Below, piece by piece: positions 30,086 through 40,039 of a DNA stretch of 55,005 nt. The translations under genes were made by a program, and so were the position numbers. Location: NCBI GenBank assembly GCA_001767915.1, contig MEMI01000040.1, positions 3,222 to 58,226 of the forward strand. Reading direction: 5' to 3'. Each line of letters begins with the position of its first letter. Position 1 is the first letter of the stretch. This DNA is from Alphaproteobacteria bacterium RIFCSPHIGHO2_02_FULL_46_13 (lineage in GTDB: Bacteria; Pseudomonadota; Alphaproteobacteria; Micavibrionales; Micavibrionaceae). Under the pieces are notes generated by a model. It worked only from the letters and a program-made list of their open reading frames with translations, was not told the origin of the DNA and made no database searches.

Positions 30086-31225
30086 CTACTCAAGTCTGAT
30101 TTTTCTACCCGAGTCTTCATAGTGTGGGGTTGTTTGCAAATCCCTCTCTCTGATATCCATATATATCTTATTGGCAACAATATGACGTAAATGATCCGCA
30201 GCGCCAGATATAAACCATTCAGATAACTCTCCATACATCTCTTTTAATCTTGTGATTACAGGTAGAGAATTTTCATTCATTTTTCTCTGCAGCAAGCGTT
30301 CTTCCATAAATAAGGACGCCAACTTTGAGAACTCATTACTCACCCTCACATTGGGATTAACAGAGAATGCCCACATAAACTCCATTCCCACTCTATGGCG
30401 CGGCTCTGAGATAAATAATTTATGTAAGTGTCTTTCCAAAGTTGGCTCAGTCCACTCTTGACCATTACGGATTGAAGCATTTAGAAGAACTTGCTCGTCA
30501 CTTGATAGGCCATAGAACGTCTGGCGCAATCTCCGAATAAATTCCGTGCGTTTCTCTGAACGTTCGCTTTTTATTTTCTCATATAACTTTCTTTCCTTGG
30601 CATCCTTGTCATCATAAAGATCATTAGCGCGACCGATAATCAGCTGGGCAAAATTAAGATAACAAGACTCTCTATCACCAAATACGTTTATGACCTCTTC
30701 AAGGCGCGTTGACTTGACCGCCCTATCAAGGGCTTCATATAAATTCATGGGACAAGACGATGGCTTAACCAAATCCTGATATCTTTTTTTCTCTATTTGA
30801 ACGGCTTGATTAGCTTTTTTTCTATCTTCTGCAGAGGCCGCTTTATCATCTAATATAAATAAATTAGCTCTGAATATCGCATGAGGATAAGACAATTTAG
30901 GGTCATTAACTGATGGCACTAAATCAGCGGGGTGTAATCCGTATTGCGTACAAAACGATAAAACCTGTTCTGCTGTAATTGAAAAATAGGGTCCATTTTC
31001 ATTGTTTTTTAAAGCACGAAATTCTGCACCATCTTGAACATTCAATGCATCCGACATTTCCTCCTCAGAAAGCCCTAATAAATTCTGCCAAATTGAAACA
31101 GGATGATGTCCGATTTTAATATAGCGGGCAATCTCTGCCTCTAATGCGGGCATGGAATGAAAAGACTCTTTGGGAGAAATAGGCTTTAAAAGCCGAGACA
31201 CTGTTTCAAAAGAAGGTGTTATCAT
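30086..31225 (-). CDS. Hypothetical protein, 379 aa, possible N-terminal HTH-like region
   Basis: Long ORF; 'PVSIWQNLLGLSEEEMSDALNV' and 'QVLSFCTQYGLHPADLV' loosely resemble XRE-type helices. Confidence 0.6.
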   Translation of the reverse strand: MITPSFETVSRLLKPISPKESFHSMPALEAEIARYIKIGHHPVSIWQNLLGLSEEEMSDALNVQDGAEFRALKNNENGPYFSITAEQVLSFCTQYGLHPADLVPSVNDPKLSYPHAIFRANLFILDDKAASAEDRKKANQAVQIEKKRYQDLVKPSSCPMNLYEALDRAVKSTRLEEVINVFGDRESCYLNFAQLIIGRANDLYDDKDAKERKLYEKIKSERSEKRTEFIRRLRQTFYGLSSDEQVLLNASIRNGQEWTEPTLERHLHKLFISEPRHRVGMEFMWAFSVNPNVRVSNEFSKLASLFMEERLLQRKMNENSLPVITRLKEMYGELSEWFISGAADHLRHIVANKIYMDIRERDLQTTPHYEDSGRKIRLE

Positions 31226-31281
31226 GAATATATTTTCCCTATTGTTTTTATAATTATTATGTCTAAGTAAATCATTTCAAT

Positions 31282-31313
31282 AAAAAAAAGCAAGCCTTTT
31301 GAGGGGCTTGCCT
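31282..31313 (-). terminator. Rho-independent terminator downstream of mdh
   Basis: Minus strand: AAGGCAAGCC-cctcaaaa-GGCTTGCTTTTTTTT. Confidence 0.8.
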
Positions 31314-31345
31314 TAAAAAGATAACAATTTTATGTGCTGCAGAGC

Positions 31346-32383
<1,038 letters not shown>

Positions 32384-32490
32384 TCACATTATATCAAGAA
32401 AGTTACCTGTTGATTAAGACAGGTTATTTTCAAGGAACCTCCATATATTCATAACATACCCCTTGCGTGCCTTACGTTAAAAAATTCTTT

Positions 32491-32634
32491 AAGCACAGAT
32501 GAACACGGATAAGAAAAAATTATCTGCGTTTAAAAAGAACCTTTCTGGATTGCTTCGCACCGCTCGCAATGACGACTGGAAGAAGAACTTTGCGATTCTT
32601 CGTGTCCTTTGTGTCTTTGTAGTTGCGCGGCGTG
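32491..32634. repeat. Composite intergenic repeat (dispersed-repeat type)
   Basis: 'GCACAGATGAACACGGATAAG...ATCTGCGTTT', then 'CTGGATTGCTTCGCACCGCTCGCAATGACG' (32545..32574), then 'AACTTTGCGATTCTTCGTGTCCTTTGTGTCTTTGTAGTT'. These are recognisable as motifs recurring between genes in unrelated bacteria; copy number here is unknown. Confidence 0.6.
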
Positions 32635-32771
32635 CCGCTTTGCGCCCCCCCTTTATGTATTGGGATTTATATCCTAAACATCCCTATCCTCCCCCTCTCA
32701 TATTCGGGTTATCGGGTTACCCCAAAATATGTTATCATTATCAGATACACCCCTCGAATAGGCTTTCCACT

Positions 32772-33470
32772 GTGACTGATACTCCAAAATCACCTACCCT
32801 GACCTCTGATGACGTTATTTCGTATTTGAAATCCCACCCTGATTTTTTGACCAAAAATCCGGAAGCGTTGGATGTCCTAAATCTACCCAAACAACAAAAC
32901 GGCAGAAAGATTGCAGATTTTCAAACCTATATGATCGAACGGTTGAAGGCCGATAAAACCGAAGCGATTGAAACCGCCAAGGAAATTGTTGAAACTGCCC
33001 GTCACAACATGAATAACCAGAACCGCATCCATCGCTCTGTCCTCCGCCTTCTGGAATGCGAAACATTCGAAGAATTTATTGAATCGATTACCTCTGACCT
33101 CACGACGTTTCTGGATGTCGATATTACCTCTCTGGTCATTGAATCGGACGGTGATAAAATTCCGCATGTTACCCTACCAGGTATCCGCATAGTGCCAGCG
33201 GGAACGCTTGATAAATGGATGGCAGGGAAAAACATTCTGCATCAATCGGATATTAGCGGCGTTGAAACCGTCTATGGCGCAGGCGCACAACTCGTCCGCT
33301 CCCAAGTTCTGGTGCGTGTGGATGTCTCGCAAAAAACGCCCCCTGCCATTCTTGCCTTCGGTTCCCGCGACCCGCATATGTTTCAGGCAGGACAAGGCAC
33401 TGAACAAGTCTCGTTCCTCGCGGGCGTAGTTGAAAGATGTATCAGGTCATGGCTTCACCTCTCGACCTAA
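32772..33470 (+). CDS. DUF484 family protein (GTG start)
   Basis: 'VISYLKSHPDFLTKNPEALDVLNLP...QTYMIERLKADK'; directly upstream of a tyrosine recombinase, the usual DUF484-xerC neighbourhood. The upstream part of the track ORF is repeat sequence. Confidence 0.85.
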   Translation: MTDTPKSPTLTSDDVISYLKSHPDFLTKNPEALDVLNLPKQQNGRKIADFQTYMIERLKADKTEAIETAKEIVETARHNMNNQNRIHRSVLRLLECETFEEFIESITSDLTTFLDVDITSLVIESDGDKIPHVTLPGIRIVPAGTLDKWMAGKNILHQSDISGVETVYGAGAQLVRSQVLVRVDVSQKTPPAILAFGSRDPHMFQAGQGTEQVSFLAGVVERCIRSWLHLST

Positions 33471-34387
33471 CTGTTGATACCGCACCCGACCTCTGCGAGG
33501 CCGTTGGCAAATGGCAGACATGGCTCAAGGTTGAGAAGAATGTCTCGCCGCATACTTTCCGCGCCTATACAGGCGACCTCGGACAATTTTTAAATTTCCT
33601 CCGCGACCATTATGATGGCGAGGTCGGATTAAATACGTTATCCGCAACCTCCCTCACCGACTTCCGCTCATGGCTGTCACGGAAATCTATGGATGGCCTT
33701 GCGGCCTCGTCACGCGCACGGTCTTTATCAGGTGTGAAAAATTTTCTGCATTGGCTGGATAAACAGGGGATCATGCATAATGCTGCCATCACCTTGGTAC
33801 GCACACCGAAACTCCCCCATAAACTCCCCCGCCCTATGGAACAGGTACAGGCCTTTCGTCTGATATTTGATGATGTGGCGGATGATTGGGTGTCATTGCG
33901 CGACCGTGCGCTTTTTACCCTGCTCTATGCATGCGGCCTGCGGATCAACGAAGCCCTCGGCCTCAATATCGCCGACCTGCCGCGTGACGGATATGTGCGT
34001 GTGATGGGGAAAGGTGGTAAGGAACGTCAGGTTCCGACCCTGCCGATTGTCATGGAATCTCTCGCGGCCTATCGTGCCAAATGCCCTTATGCTGAAATAT
34101 CAACCCGCCCCCTCTTTATGGGCGAGCGCGGCAAACGCCTCAACCAAGGGATTGCCCAAAAAGCCATGCGTGATCTGCGCGGCCTCCTCAATCTTCCGGA
34201 CACCGCAACGCCCCACGCCCTGCGCCATAGCTTTGCAACGCACCTACTCGAAAACGGTGCAAACTTAAGGGAAATTCAGGAATTGTTGGGGCATTCCTCG
34301 CTCAGCACAACGCAGAGATATACCGAGGTCAATGCCGAAGAACTGATCCGGATTTATAAATCCGCTCACCCAAGATCAACGAATTAA
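33437..34387 (+). CDS. xerC: Tyrosine recombinase XerC
   Basis: 'LLYACGLRINEALGLNIADL', 'TPHALRHSFATHLLENGANLREIQELLGHSSLSTTQRYTEV'. Confidence 0.93.
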   Translation: MYQVMASPLDLTVDTAPDLCEAVGKWQTWLKVEKNVSPHTFRAYTGDLGQFLNFLRDHYDGEVGLNTLSATSLTDFRSWLSRKSMDGLAASSRARSLSGVKNFLHWLDKQGIMHNAAITLVRTPKLPHKLPRPMEQVQAFRLIFDDVADDWVSLRDRALFTLLYACGLRINEALGLNIADLPRDGYVRVMGKGGKERQVPTLPIVMESLAAYRAKCPYAEISTRPLFMGERGKRLNQGIAQKAMRDLRGLLNLPDTATPHALRHSFATHLLENGANLREIQELLGHSSLSTTQRYTEVNAEELIRIYKSAHPRSTN

Positions 34388-35091
34388 TTCGCATACAGAA
34401 AGGAAACATAAAAATATGCGGAGGGCACCGCCGCCCTACGAACACAACCTTCGGATTGGTTGGCCAAATAAGGAGCTTGCCCCGTTGTTAAAGCGGCATT
34501 ATGGGCCGTTGTTGATGTGGATGGCTGGGTTGACTGCATCGAAAAGAAACCCATCGTCACGCCCGGCAGAGAATCAATGTCTGTGGTAACGCCAAGTTGT
34601 TTGTTTATAAAATTACAAAAATTCTTTGTCACATAAACAAGATAGACCAAATCTTTCTGGGTGGTTCCCTTATATGCATACCACGCCCAATAAGGCCCGC
34701 CTGTATTCACTTTATCTGCTAAGTTAGGATAAAATTTTGCAAAATTATACCAAGACAGTCCGCCGCCACTTATATGATATATTTTACACCGATCCTCAAC
34801 ACATGAAGACGTAACTGGATAATAAGTTGGCACATACCCGCTTAATTGCTTGGCCGTAATTCCGTTTGCCACCATCATTTGGATGGCAGAACGATGTGAA
34901 ACAACAACCGCTTGAATATCCGTCAATGCAAGCATCATTGCCTCATTACTACTACCATTTTTCATCTGTCCAGATGGAGATCTGGTCATCGATGTAACGG
35001 CAAAACCTAAGGCGACAAATAGAGCGATCCCCAACAAGATAAAGAAGAAAACAGATCCGCGTTCACCAATGCTGTTTTCTCTCATATTCAT
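34384..35091 (-). CDS. Hypothetical pseudopilin-like membrane-anchored protein
   Basis: N-terminus 'ERGSVFFFILLGIALFVALGFAVTSM', one TM followed by a Cys-containing exported domain. Confidence 0.6.
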   Translation of the reverse strand: MNMRENSIGERGSVFFFILLGIALFVALGFAVTSMTRSPSGQMKNGSSNEAMMLALTDIQAVVVSHRSAIQMMVANGITAKQLSGYVPTYYPVTSSCVEDRCKIYHISGGGLSWYNFAKFYPNLADKVNTGGPYWAWYAYKGTTQKDLVYLVYVTKNFCNFINKQLGVTTDIDSLPGVTMGFFSMQSTQPSTSTTAHNAALTTGQAPYLANQSEGCVRRAAVPSAYFYVSFLYAN

Positions 35092-35120
35092 ACTCTTTCT
35101 GTTTATCGATACTTATTTCA

Positions 35121-36521
35121 TTAAATATGCAATGGACGCCCAAGAACAGCCAAAGCCGCCTCTTTCACAACTTCTTCAAGTGTCGGGTGCGCGTGGCAAG
35201 TGCGTGCAATATCTTCGGATGACCCACCAAATTCCATGGCGACTGTGACTTCGGAAATCAATGTCCCTGCCTCTGCGCCGATAATGTGGCACCCCAGAAC
35301 GCGGTCGGTTTTTGCATCGGCCAGAATTTTCACAAACCCGTCAAGCGCATTCATCGCGCGCGCACGACCATTGGCCATGAACGGGAATTTACCGACTTTA
35401 TACTCAACACCAGCCGCCTTTAATTGTTCTTCGGTTTGTCCGACACTGGCAACTTCAGGCCATGTGTACACAACGCCAGGGATCAAATTGTAATCAATAT
35501 GACCTGATTGCCCTGCCAACATTTCGGCCAATACAACGCCTTCATCTTCCGCTTTGTGGGCGAGCATCGGCCCCGCAATCACATCACCGATGGCATAAAT
35601 GCCAGCAACATTCGATTGGAAATGGGCATCTGTTTTGACGCGCCCACGTTCATCACGCGCCACACCAACAGCATCGAGACCCAAACCGTCTGTATAGGCT
35701 TTACGTCCAACAGCCACCAACACGATGTCAGCTTTAAGTGTCTCAGACGCGCCGCCAGCGGCAGGTTCTAACGTAAGGGTCACTCCTTTTTTATCGGTTT
35801 CGGCTTTGGTAACTTTGGTAGATGTTTTGAAAACCATACCTTGCTTGGTCATGATTTTGGTCATTTCTTTGGACAGATCACCATCCATTGTGGCCAGAAT
35901 TCTGTCCATATATTCAATGACTGTCACTTTCGCCCCAAGACGCATCCATACCGCACCCAGCTCCAACCCAATCACGCCACCACCAATGACCACCAGATGT
36001 TCAGGAACTTGGGATAATTCAAGTGCGCCGGTCGATGACACAATTTTTTTCTCGTCAACCGTGATCCCCGCAGGCACAGCAACATCCGATCCGGTTGCAA
36101 TCACGATATTCTTGGTGGTGTAGATTGTCCCCGCGACATCAACCTGACCCACGGCGGCAATTTTTCCCTCGCCTTTTAACCAATCGATTTTGTTTTTCTT
36201 GAACAGGAATTCAATGCCTTTGGTGTTGGCTTCAACAACCGCTTTTTTATGCCCCATCATGCCGTTCAAATCCAGTTTGACACCGGACACTTTAATCCCG
36301 ATCTTATCCATGTTGTCTTTGACGTCATGATATTTTTCGGAAGCATGGAGCAAGGCTTTGGACGGAATACATCCGATATTCAAACAGGTTCCACCCAGCG
36401 TCGGGCGTTTCTCAACCACCGCCACCTTCATCCCCAGTTGCGCCGCACGAATAGCGCAAACATAGCCCCCAGGGCCAGAACCGATAACGATAAGATCATA
36501 AGTTGGGGAAGCAGTTGACAT
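35121..36521 (-). CDS. lpdA: Dihydrolipoyl dehydrogenase
   Basis: 'GSGPGGYVCAIRAAQLG', 'GGTCLNIGCIPSKALLHASE', 'CHAHPTLEEVVKEAAL'. Confidence 0.96.
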   Translation of the reverse strand: MSTASPTYDLIVIGSGPGGYVCAIRAAQLGMKVAVVEKRPTLGGTCLNIGCIPSKALLHASEKYHDVKDNMDKIGIKVSGVKLDLNGMMGHKKAVVEANTKGIEFLFKKNKIDWLKGEGKIAAVGQVDVAGTIYTTKNIVIATGSDVAVPAGITVDEKKIVSSTGALELSQVPEHLVVIGGGVIGLELGAVWMRLGAKVTVIEYMDRILATMDGDLSKEMTKIMTKQGMVFKTSTKVTKAETDKKGVTLTLEPAAGGASETLKADIVLVAVGRKAYTDGLGLDAVGVARDERGRVKTDAHFQSNVAGIYAIGDVIAGPMLAHKAEDEGVVLAEMLAGQSGHIDYNLIPGVVYTWPEVASVGQTEEQLKAAGVEYKVGKFPFMANGRARAMNALDGFVKILADAKTDRVLGCHIIGAEAGTLISEVTVAMEFGGSSEDIARTCHAHPTLEEVVKEAALAVLGRPLHI

Positions 36522-36582
36522 ATTTTTCTCCTTTGAAATAGTGCCCCCACACTATCCAAAGAAGGCAGTTTTTTCAAGCTGC

Positions 36583-39357
36583 TTATGCGTGCTTCAATGC
36601 AGGAAAATCGATCACTTGAGCAGTCTGCTGAAGGGCTGGAGGAACTGATTTTACAGGCTCTTTATCAAATTTAGCCTTTTCATCACGGATCAACTGAATC
36701 ATTTCTTCTTTTGTACGGTTAATCTTAATCATTCCATGACGCAAAACAGGCCGCATCAAATCATCGATAAAGTCATAAACTCCTCGTTTTTGCCCATCGG
36801 GCATAACCCCAGTTTGGCTGAACAAGTGGAATGTGTAAGTGAGAGGGTCTTTTTCGCCATTATAAGCAGCGATCAATTCGCAGATCAATTCTTCAAATGT
36901 TCCAATACCTCCGGCAGATCCGATAGGCAGATGAGATTTTTGAAGATCATATCTACGTTCCTCAATTGTACTATAGCATCTCTTTTCAATATATTTTCCG
37001 AGATGTGCATATTGAGGAGGGATTTCATACTCCCCTTCCAGAGTCACAGTATCATCACATTGAATCAGATGAAGCTTACCTTTAGGTTCGATGCCCTGAG
37101 CAACCAACTGCGCCAAACCTTTCATATATCCGTCAGCAGCAGCCTTCATCATGCCTTCTTTACCGCCGCCCACTTTCAGATCAGCTCCAAGAAGAGCTAA
37201 AGTACAGGCAATTTCTTCATTCTCCGGTACCCAATCAGCATTCTTGTTTGAGGCTGAGCAATACATGACTGCCGTAAAATTTTCAGGCATAGGGATGGTT
37301 GTAATATGGGGCAAAATCATCGGCTGGCGTTTTGCCGGTGGGATCAACCCCATAATCGCATCAATCTCTTTTGCAGATTGACGCGGGCCATCTGTCAATT
37401 TGACCAAATGTTCAAACTTCTGACCAATCAAACCCATATTTTTGAGCGACTTAAAGATATGAATGACTTTATCGGCGAATGGCCCTTTTTCCATGATGAT
37501 AGATGGCGCATCTTTTCTGAAAACCTGACGCTGAACCATTGCACTTGAAATTAATAGTAAGAACTCAAGCTGCGTGTGCGGAGATGTATCAGTGGCACAA
37601 TCTTGGGGAACATAAAGAAAATCATTTTCGTTCAACAAATCACGAATATGCTTCCGATGAAGGCTAGCCGCGCCTTTAAAATGAGAATCCAGACTTGTAT
37701 CAGCTCTTTGATTAAACCTTTCCCAATAATCTGTTCCCAATCTGGAATTAATGCCATATTTTTCAAGTTCCCTCTTCAGTTCTTGCACGGCATTGGTTTT
37801 CCCTTTGTTTCCCAACAGCATTGAAGGCACCGCAATTTTGGGAGACCGCATCACTGCTTTATTTGCAAGCTGCGCTCCCTCAACGGAAGGCTCAGCAGAA
37901 ACGGCCTCCATCAGCATGCGGAATGTCTCGGCATTCGGACCATCTTTTACCCACTCAGGAACTTGAGCACGACTTTTACCAGGATGCCCTTCTGCCTCAA
38001 GAAAATGTTCAGTATCCGTCGTCAAAGGAACGCTATCATATCCGGCTTTCCTGAATAATTTTGTTTGCTGGACATCGCACACAGAAACTGTATGAACGCG
38101 CGCAATATGCTCACAAATTTCTCTGCGCCCTGCATTTGGATTTTCACGTTGCATATCATGATAAAGATCATAAAATACATTCAATGGAATAGACATTTGA
38201 ATAGCAGCATCGAATACTTTTAGATCTTCATCTGCCTTGAACCGTTTATCATTCGCGCAAACATCATCTACTTTTTGATATGTGGCAACAGCAACGATAT
38301 CGAAATTAGGAGCGCTTTTATAAAGTTCAGCCAGCTCAACCGCAGGGCCAGTTAAAACAGGATTCATCACATGTGCAGATGTCGGGAAGTATTTCTTATC
38401 GGTGAAAATATCTATATAAGTATCACCATTATCGTTCATTAGGAACGCACCAAGTCCACCATCATTCGCAACCAAATTCATCTGTCCGGTTGGGTCTTCT
38501 AGACCGCGCTCCAGTGCGATCTGCATGATATTGACCATTTTAACCCATGCATTGCCGCCATAGGAATATTGCTGCTCCTCAGGAATTTGGTAAGACCCGA
38601 CAACAGTATGAGCCACGCGGGTTTCACCCTTGTAATCGGCTTGAGCAACCTGATTATGCCCTGTTTTGACATGGTCGGTTGTTGCAAAAATATTCTTGGG
38701 TGTCGCGATTTTATATTCGGAGATTGGCTTTGCGTCTTCGCGCAAAGACGGAAATGTTTCCTTATATGCAGATAATATCTGAGCGGTTTCTTCTTCGGTA
38801 TTGGTGAAATAAACACCTAGCTGAGCATAATTGAATGTTTCATCTGCGAATAAAGCCCCCCATTGTTCTTTGCCCTGAATAATGATCGGCGGTAATTTAT
38901 AGGCTTCGGATTGGTGCATCCGCCAAGCAAGATCATCCGTCACTTGCGATAGGGAAACATAATCACCTTTTGTAGTCAGCACATGAGGTTTAGATCCCCG
39001 CGCAGAATAAGCCCCCTTCAAATCCACATCATAGCGAGTATGGACGCTATGTCCGTAGACAACAAAGTCTGTTTCATGGGATCCAATTTTTCGGGCTGAA
39101 TCAACCAATTGCTTGGAAATTGGGTGTATCGCTGAATTGCCCATAAAATAGATTTCTTCTTCGCCCCATCCTTCTTGGATAATAATGGCTCTAGGCTCTA
39201 AAGCTGTAGAAAAGCCCGTATAGATACGGGCTGCTAAATTTCCTAGATCTTGAATCAGATCGGAATCATGATGACTAGGGTTAATTTTTTCCCCGCAGAC
39301 AATGGATTTAGAGACATTGGCATAAAAATCCAGCGTGCGTTCAAATTGACCCATCAA
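36583..39357 (-). CDS. 924-aa multidomain protein with C-terminal LOG/SLOG-like (Rossmannoid nucleotide-binding) domain
   Basis: C-terminal 'FTAVMYCSASNKNADW', 'VGGGKEGMMKAAADGYMKG', 'IGSAGGIGTFEELICELIAAY' match the LOG-family layout (GGGxxGxM, then PGGxGTxxE with P replaced by A); the N-terminal ~650 aa were not recognised. Confidence 0.7.
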   Translation of the reverse strand: MMGQFERTLDFYANVSKSIVCGEKINPSHHDSDLIQDLGNLAARIYTGFSTALEPRAIIIQEGWGEEEIYFMGNSAIHPISKQLVDSARKIGSHETDFVVYGHSVHTRYDVDLKGAYSARGSKPHVLTTKGDYVSLSQVTDDLAWRMHQSEAYKLPPIIIQGKEQWGALFADETFNYAQLGVYFTNTEEETAQILSAYKETFPSLREDAKPISEYKIATPKNIFATTDHVKTGHNQVAQADYKGETRVAHTVVGSYQIPEEQQYSYGGNAWVKMVNIMQIALERGLEDPTGQMNLVANDGGLGAFLMNDNGDTYIDIFTDKKYFPTSAHVMNPVLTGPAVELAELYKSAPNFDIVAVATYQKVDDVCANDKRFKADEDLKVFDAAIQMSIPLNVFYDLYHDMQRENPNAGRREICEHIARVHTVSVCDVQQTKLFRKAGYDSVPLTTDTEHFLEAEGHPGKSRAQVPEWVKDGPNAETFRMLMEAVSAEPSVEGAQLANKAVMRSPKIAVPSMLLGNKGKTNAVQELKRELEKYGINSRLGTDYWERFNQRADTSLDSHFKGAASLHRKHIRDLLNENDFLYVPQDCATDTSPHTQLEFLLLISSAMVQRQVFRKDAPSIIMEKGPFADKVIHIFKSLKNMGLIGQKFEHLVKLTDGPRQSAKEIDAIMGLIPPAKRQPMILPHITTIPMPENFTAVMYCSASNKNADWVPENEEIACTLALLGADLKVGGGKEGMMKAAADGYMKGLAQLVAQGIEPKGKLHLIQCDDTVTLEGEYEIPPQYAHLGKYIEKRCYSTIEERRYDLQKSHLPIGSAGGIGTFEELICELIAAYNGEKDPLTYTFHLFSQTGVMPDGQKRGVYDFIDDLMRPVLRHGMIKINRTKEEMIQLIRDEKAKFDKEPVKSVPPALQQTAQVIDFPALKHA

Positions 39358-39392
39358 TTACCTCTCATATAGCGATATTTTTGTATTACGCT

Positions 39393-39422
39393 TATCTACT
39401 ATATGACAGTTTGAGCTGTCAA
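39393..39422 (-). promoter_or_regulatory. Candidate promoter with embedded palindrome upstream of the 924-aa gene
   Basis: Minus strand TTGACA-N18-TAGATA; palindrome TGACAG-N6-CTGTCA at 39404..39421 covers the -35/spacer. Confidence 0.4.
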
Positions 39423-39453
39423 TCATTTTCATATTATTATTGGGAAATATTAT

Positions 39454-39921
39454 TCACAGGTTTGTGGGTGATGCGTCCCCGCCCCAGTCTTCCAACCATA
39501 AATCAGGCTTTTCCTCGCGGAATTTTTGAACAAGAGCGATACAATCTGGATCATCCATGATAATCACTTCAACCCCTTTAGAACGTAGGAGTTCAGCGTT
39601 TCCTTCGGAATTAACCGTATCACCCACTACAACCCGTGGGATATGAAACTGTAATATTGTGCCAGTACACATCATACAGGGACTAAGGGTCGTGTACATG
39701 GTAGTGCCATGGTAATTCTTGCGGGCGCCGGCGGCGCGCATGGCGGACATTTCGCCGTGAATAATCGGGTTGTTTTCCTGAACGCGCATATTGTGGCCTT
39801 CGCCAAGGATATTGCCGTCCGCATCGACCAAAACACCACCAATCGGGCAACCGCCTTCGTTATAGCTTTTAAGAGCCAGTTCATAAGCGCGGCGCATATA
39901 TTTTTTGTGATCTAATGTCAT
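39454..39921 (-). CDS. Nucleoside/cytosine deaminase (start revised from track)
   Basis: 'MTLDHKKYMRRAYELALKSYNEGGCPIGGVLVDADG...HGEMSAMRAAG...LSPCMMCTGTI': zinc deaminase HxE and PCxxC, yeast cytosine deaminase-like. Confidence 0.9.
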   Translation of the reverse strand: MTLDHKKYMRRAYELALKSYNEGGCPIGGVLVDADGNILGEGHNMRVQENNPIIHGEMSAMRAAGARKNYHGTTMYTTLSPCMMCTGTILQFHIPRVVVGDTVNSEGNAELLRSKGVEVIIMDDPDCIALVQKFREEKPDLWLEDWGGDASPTNL

Positions 39922-40039
39922 TGTTTGGTCTCTCCCTTTTGATGTGCGTTTCTTTTGGTTACCCCCAAGAGAAGCGAAGTTCAAGGGGGAAATGACGGAA
40001 ATCAGATGAATTTCCCCAAAACATCTATATAAACATCCT

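Noticed and set aside
32499-32771. N-terminal 91 codons of the DUF484 track ORF
   Set aside because: Encoded by intergenic repeat sequence; the conserved protein starts at GTG 32772.
33437-34387. Tyrosine recombinase as evidence for an integrative element
   Set aside because: Sequence and DUF484 linkage fit the housekeeping XerC; no att repeats or phage genes nearby.
39955-39990. CCCCCAAGAGAAGCGAAGTTCAAGGGGG inverted repeat upstream of the deaminase
   Set aside because: Only a 5-bp G/C clamp around an 18-nt loop; could be a leader hairpin but evidence is too weak.
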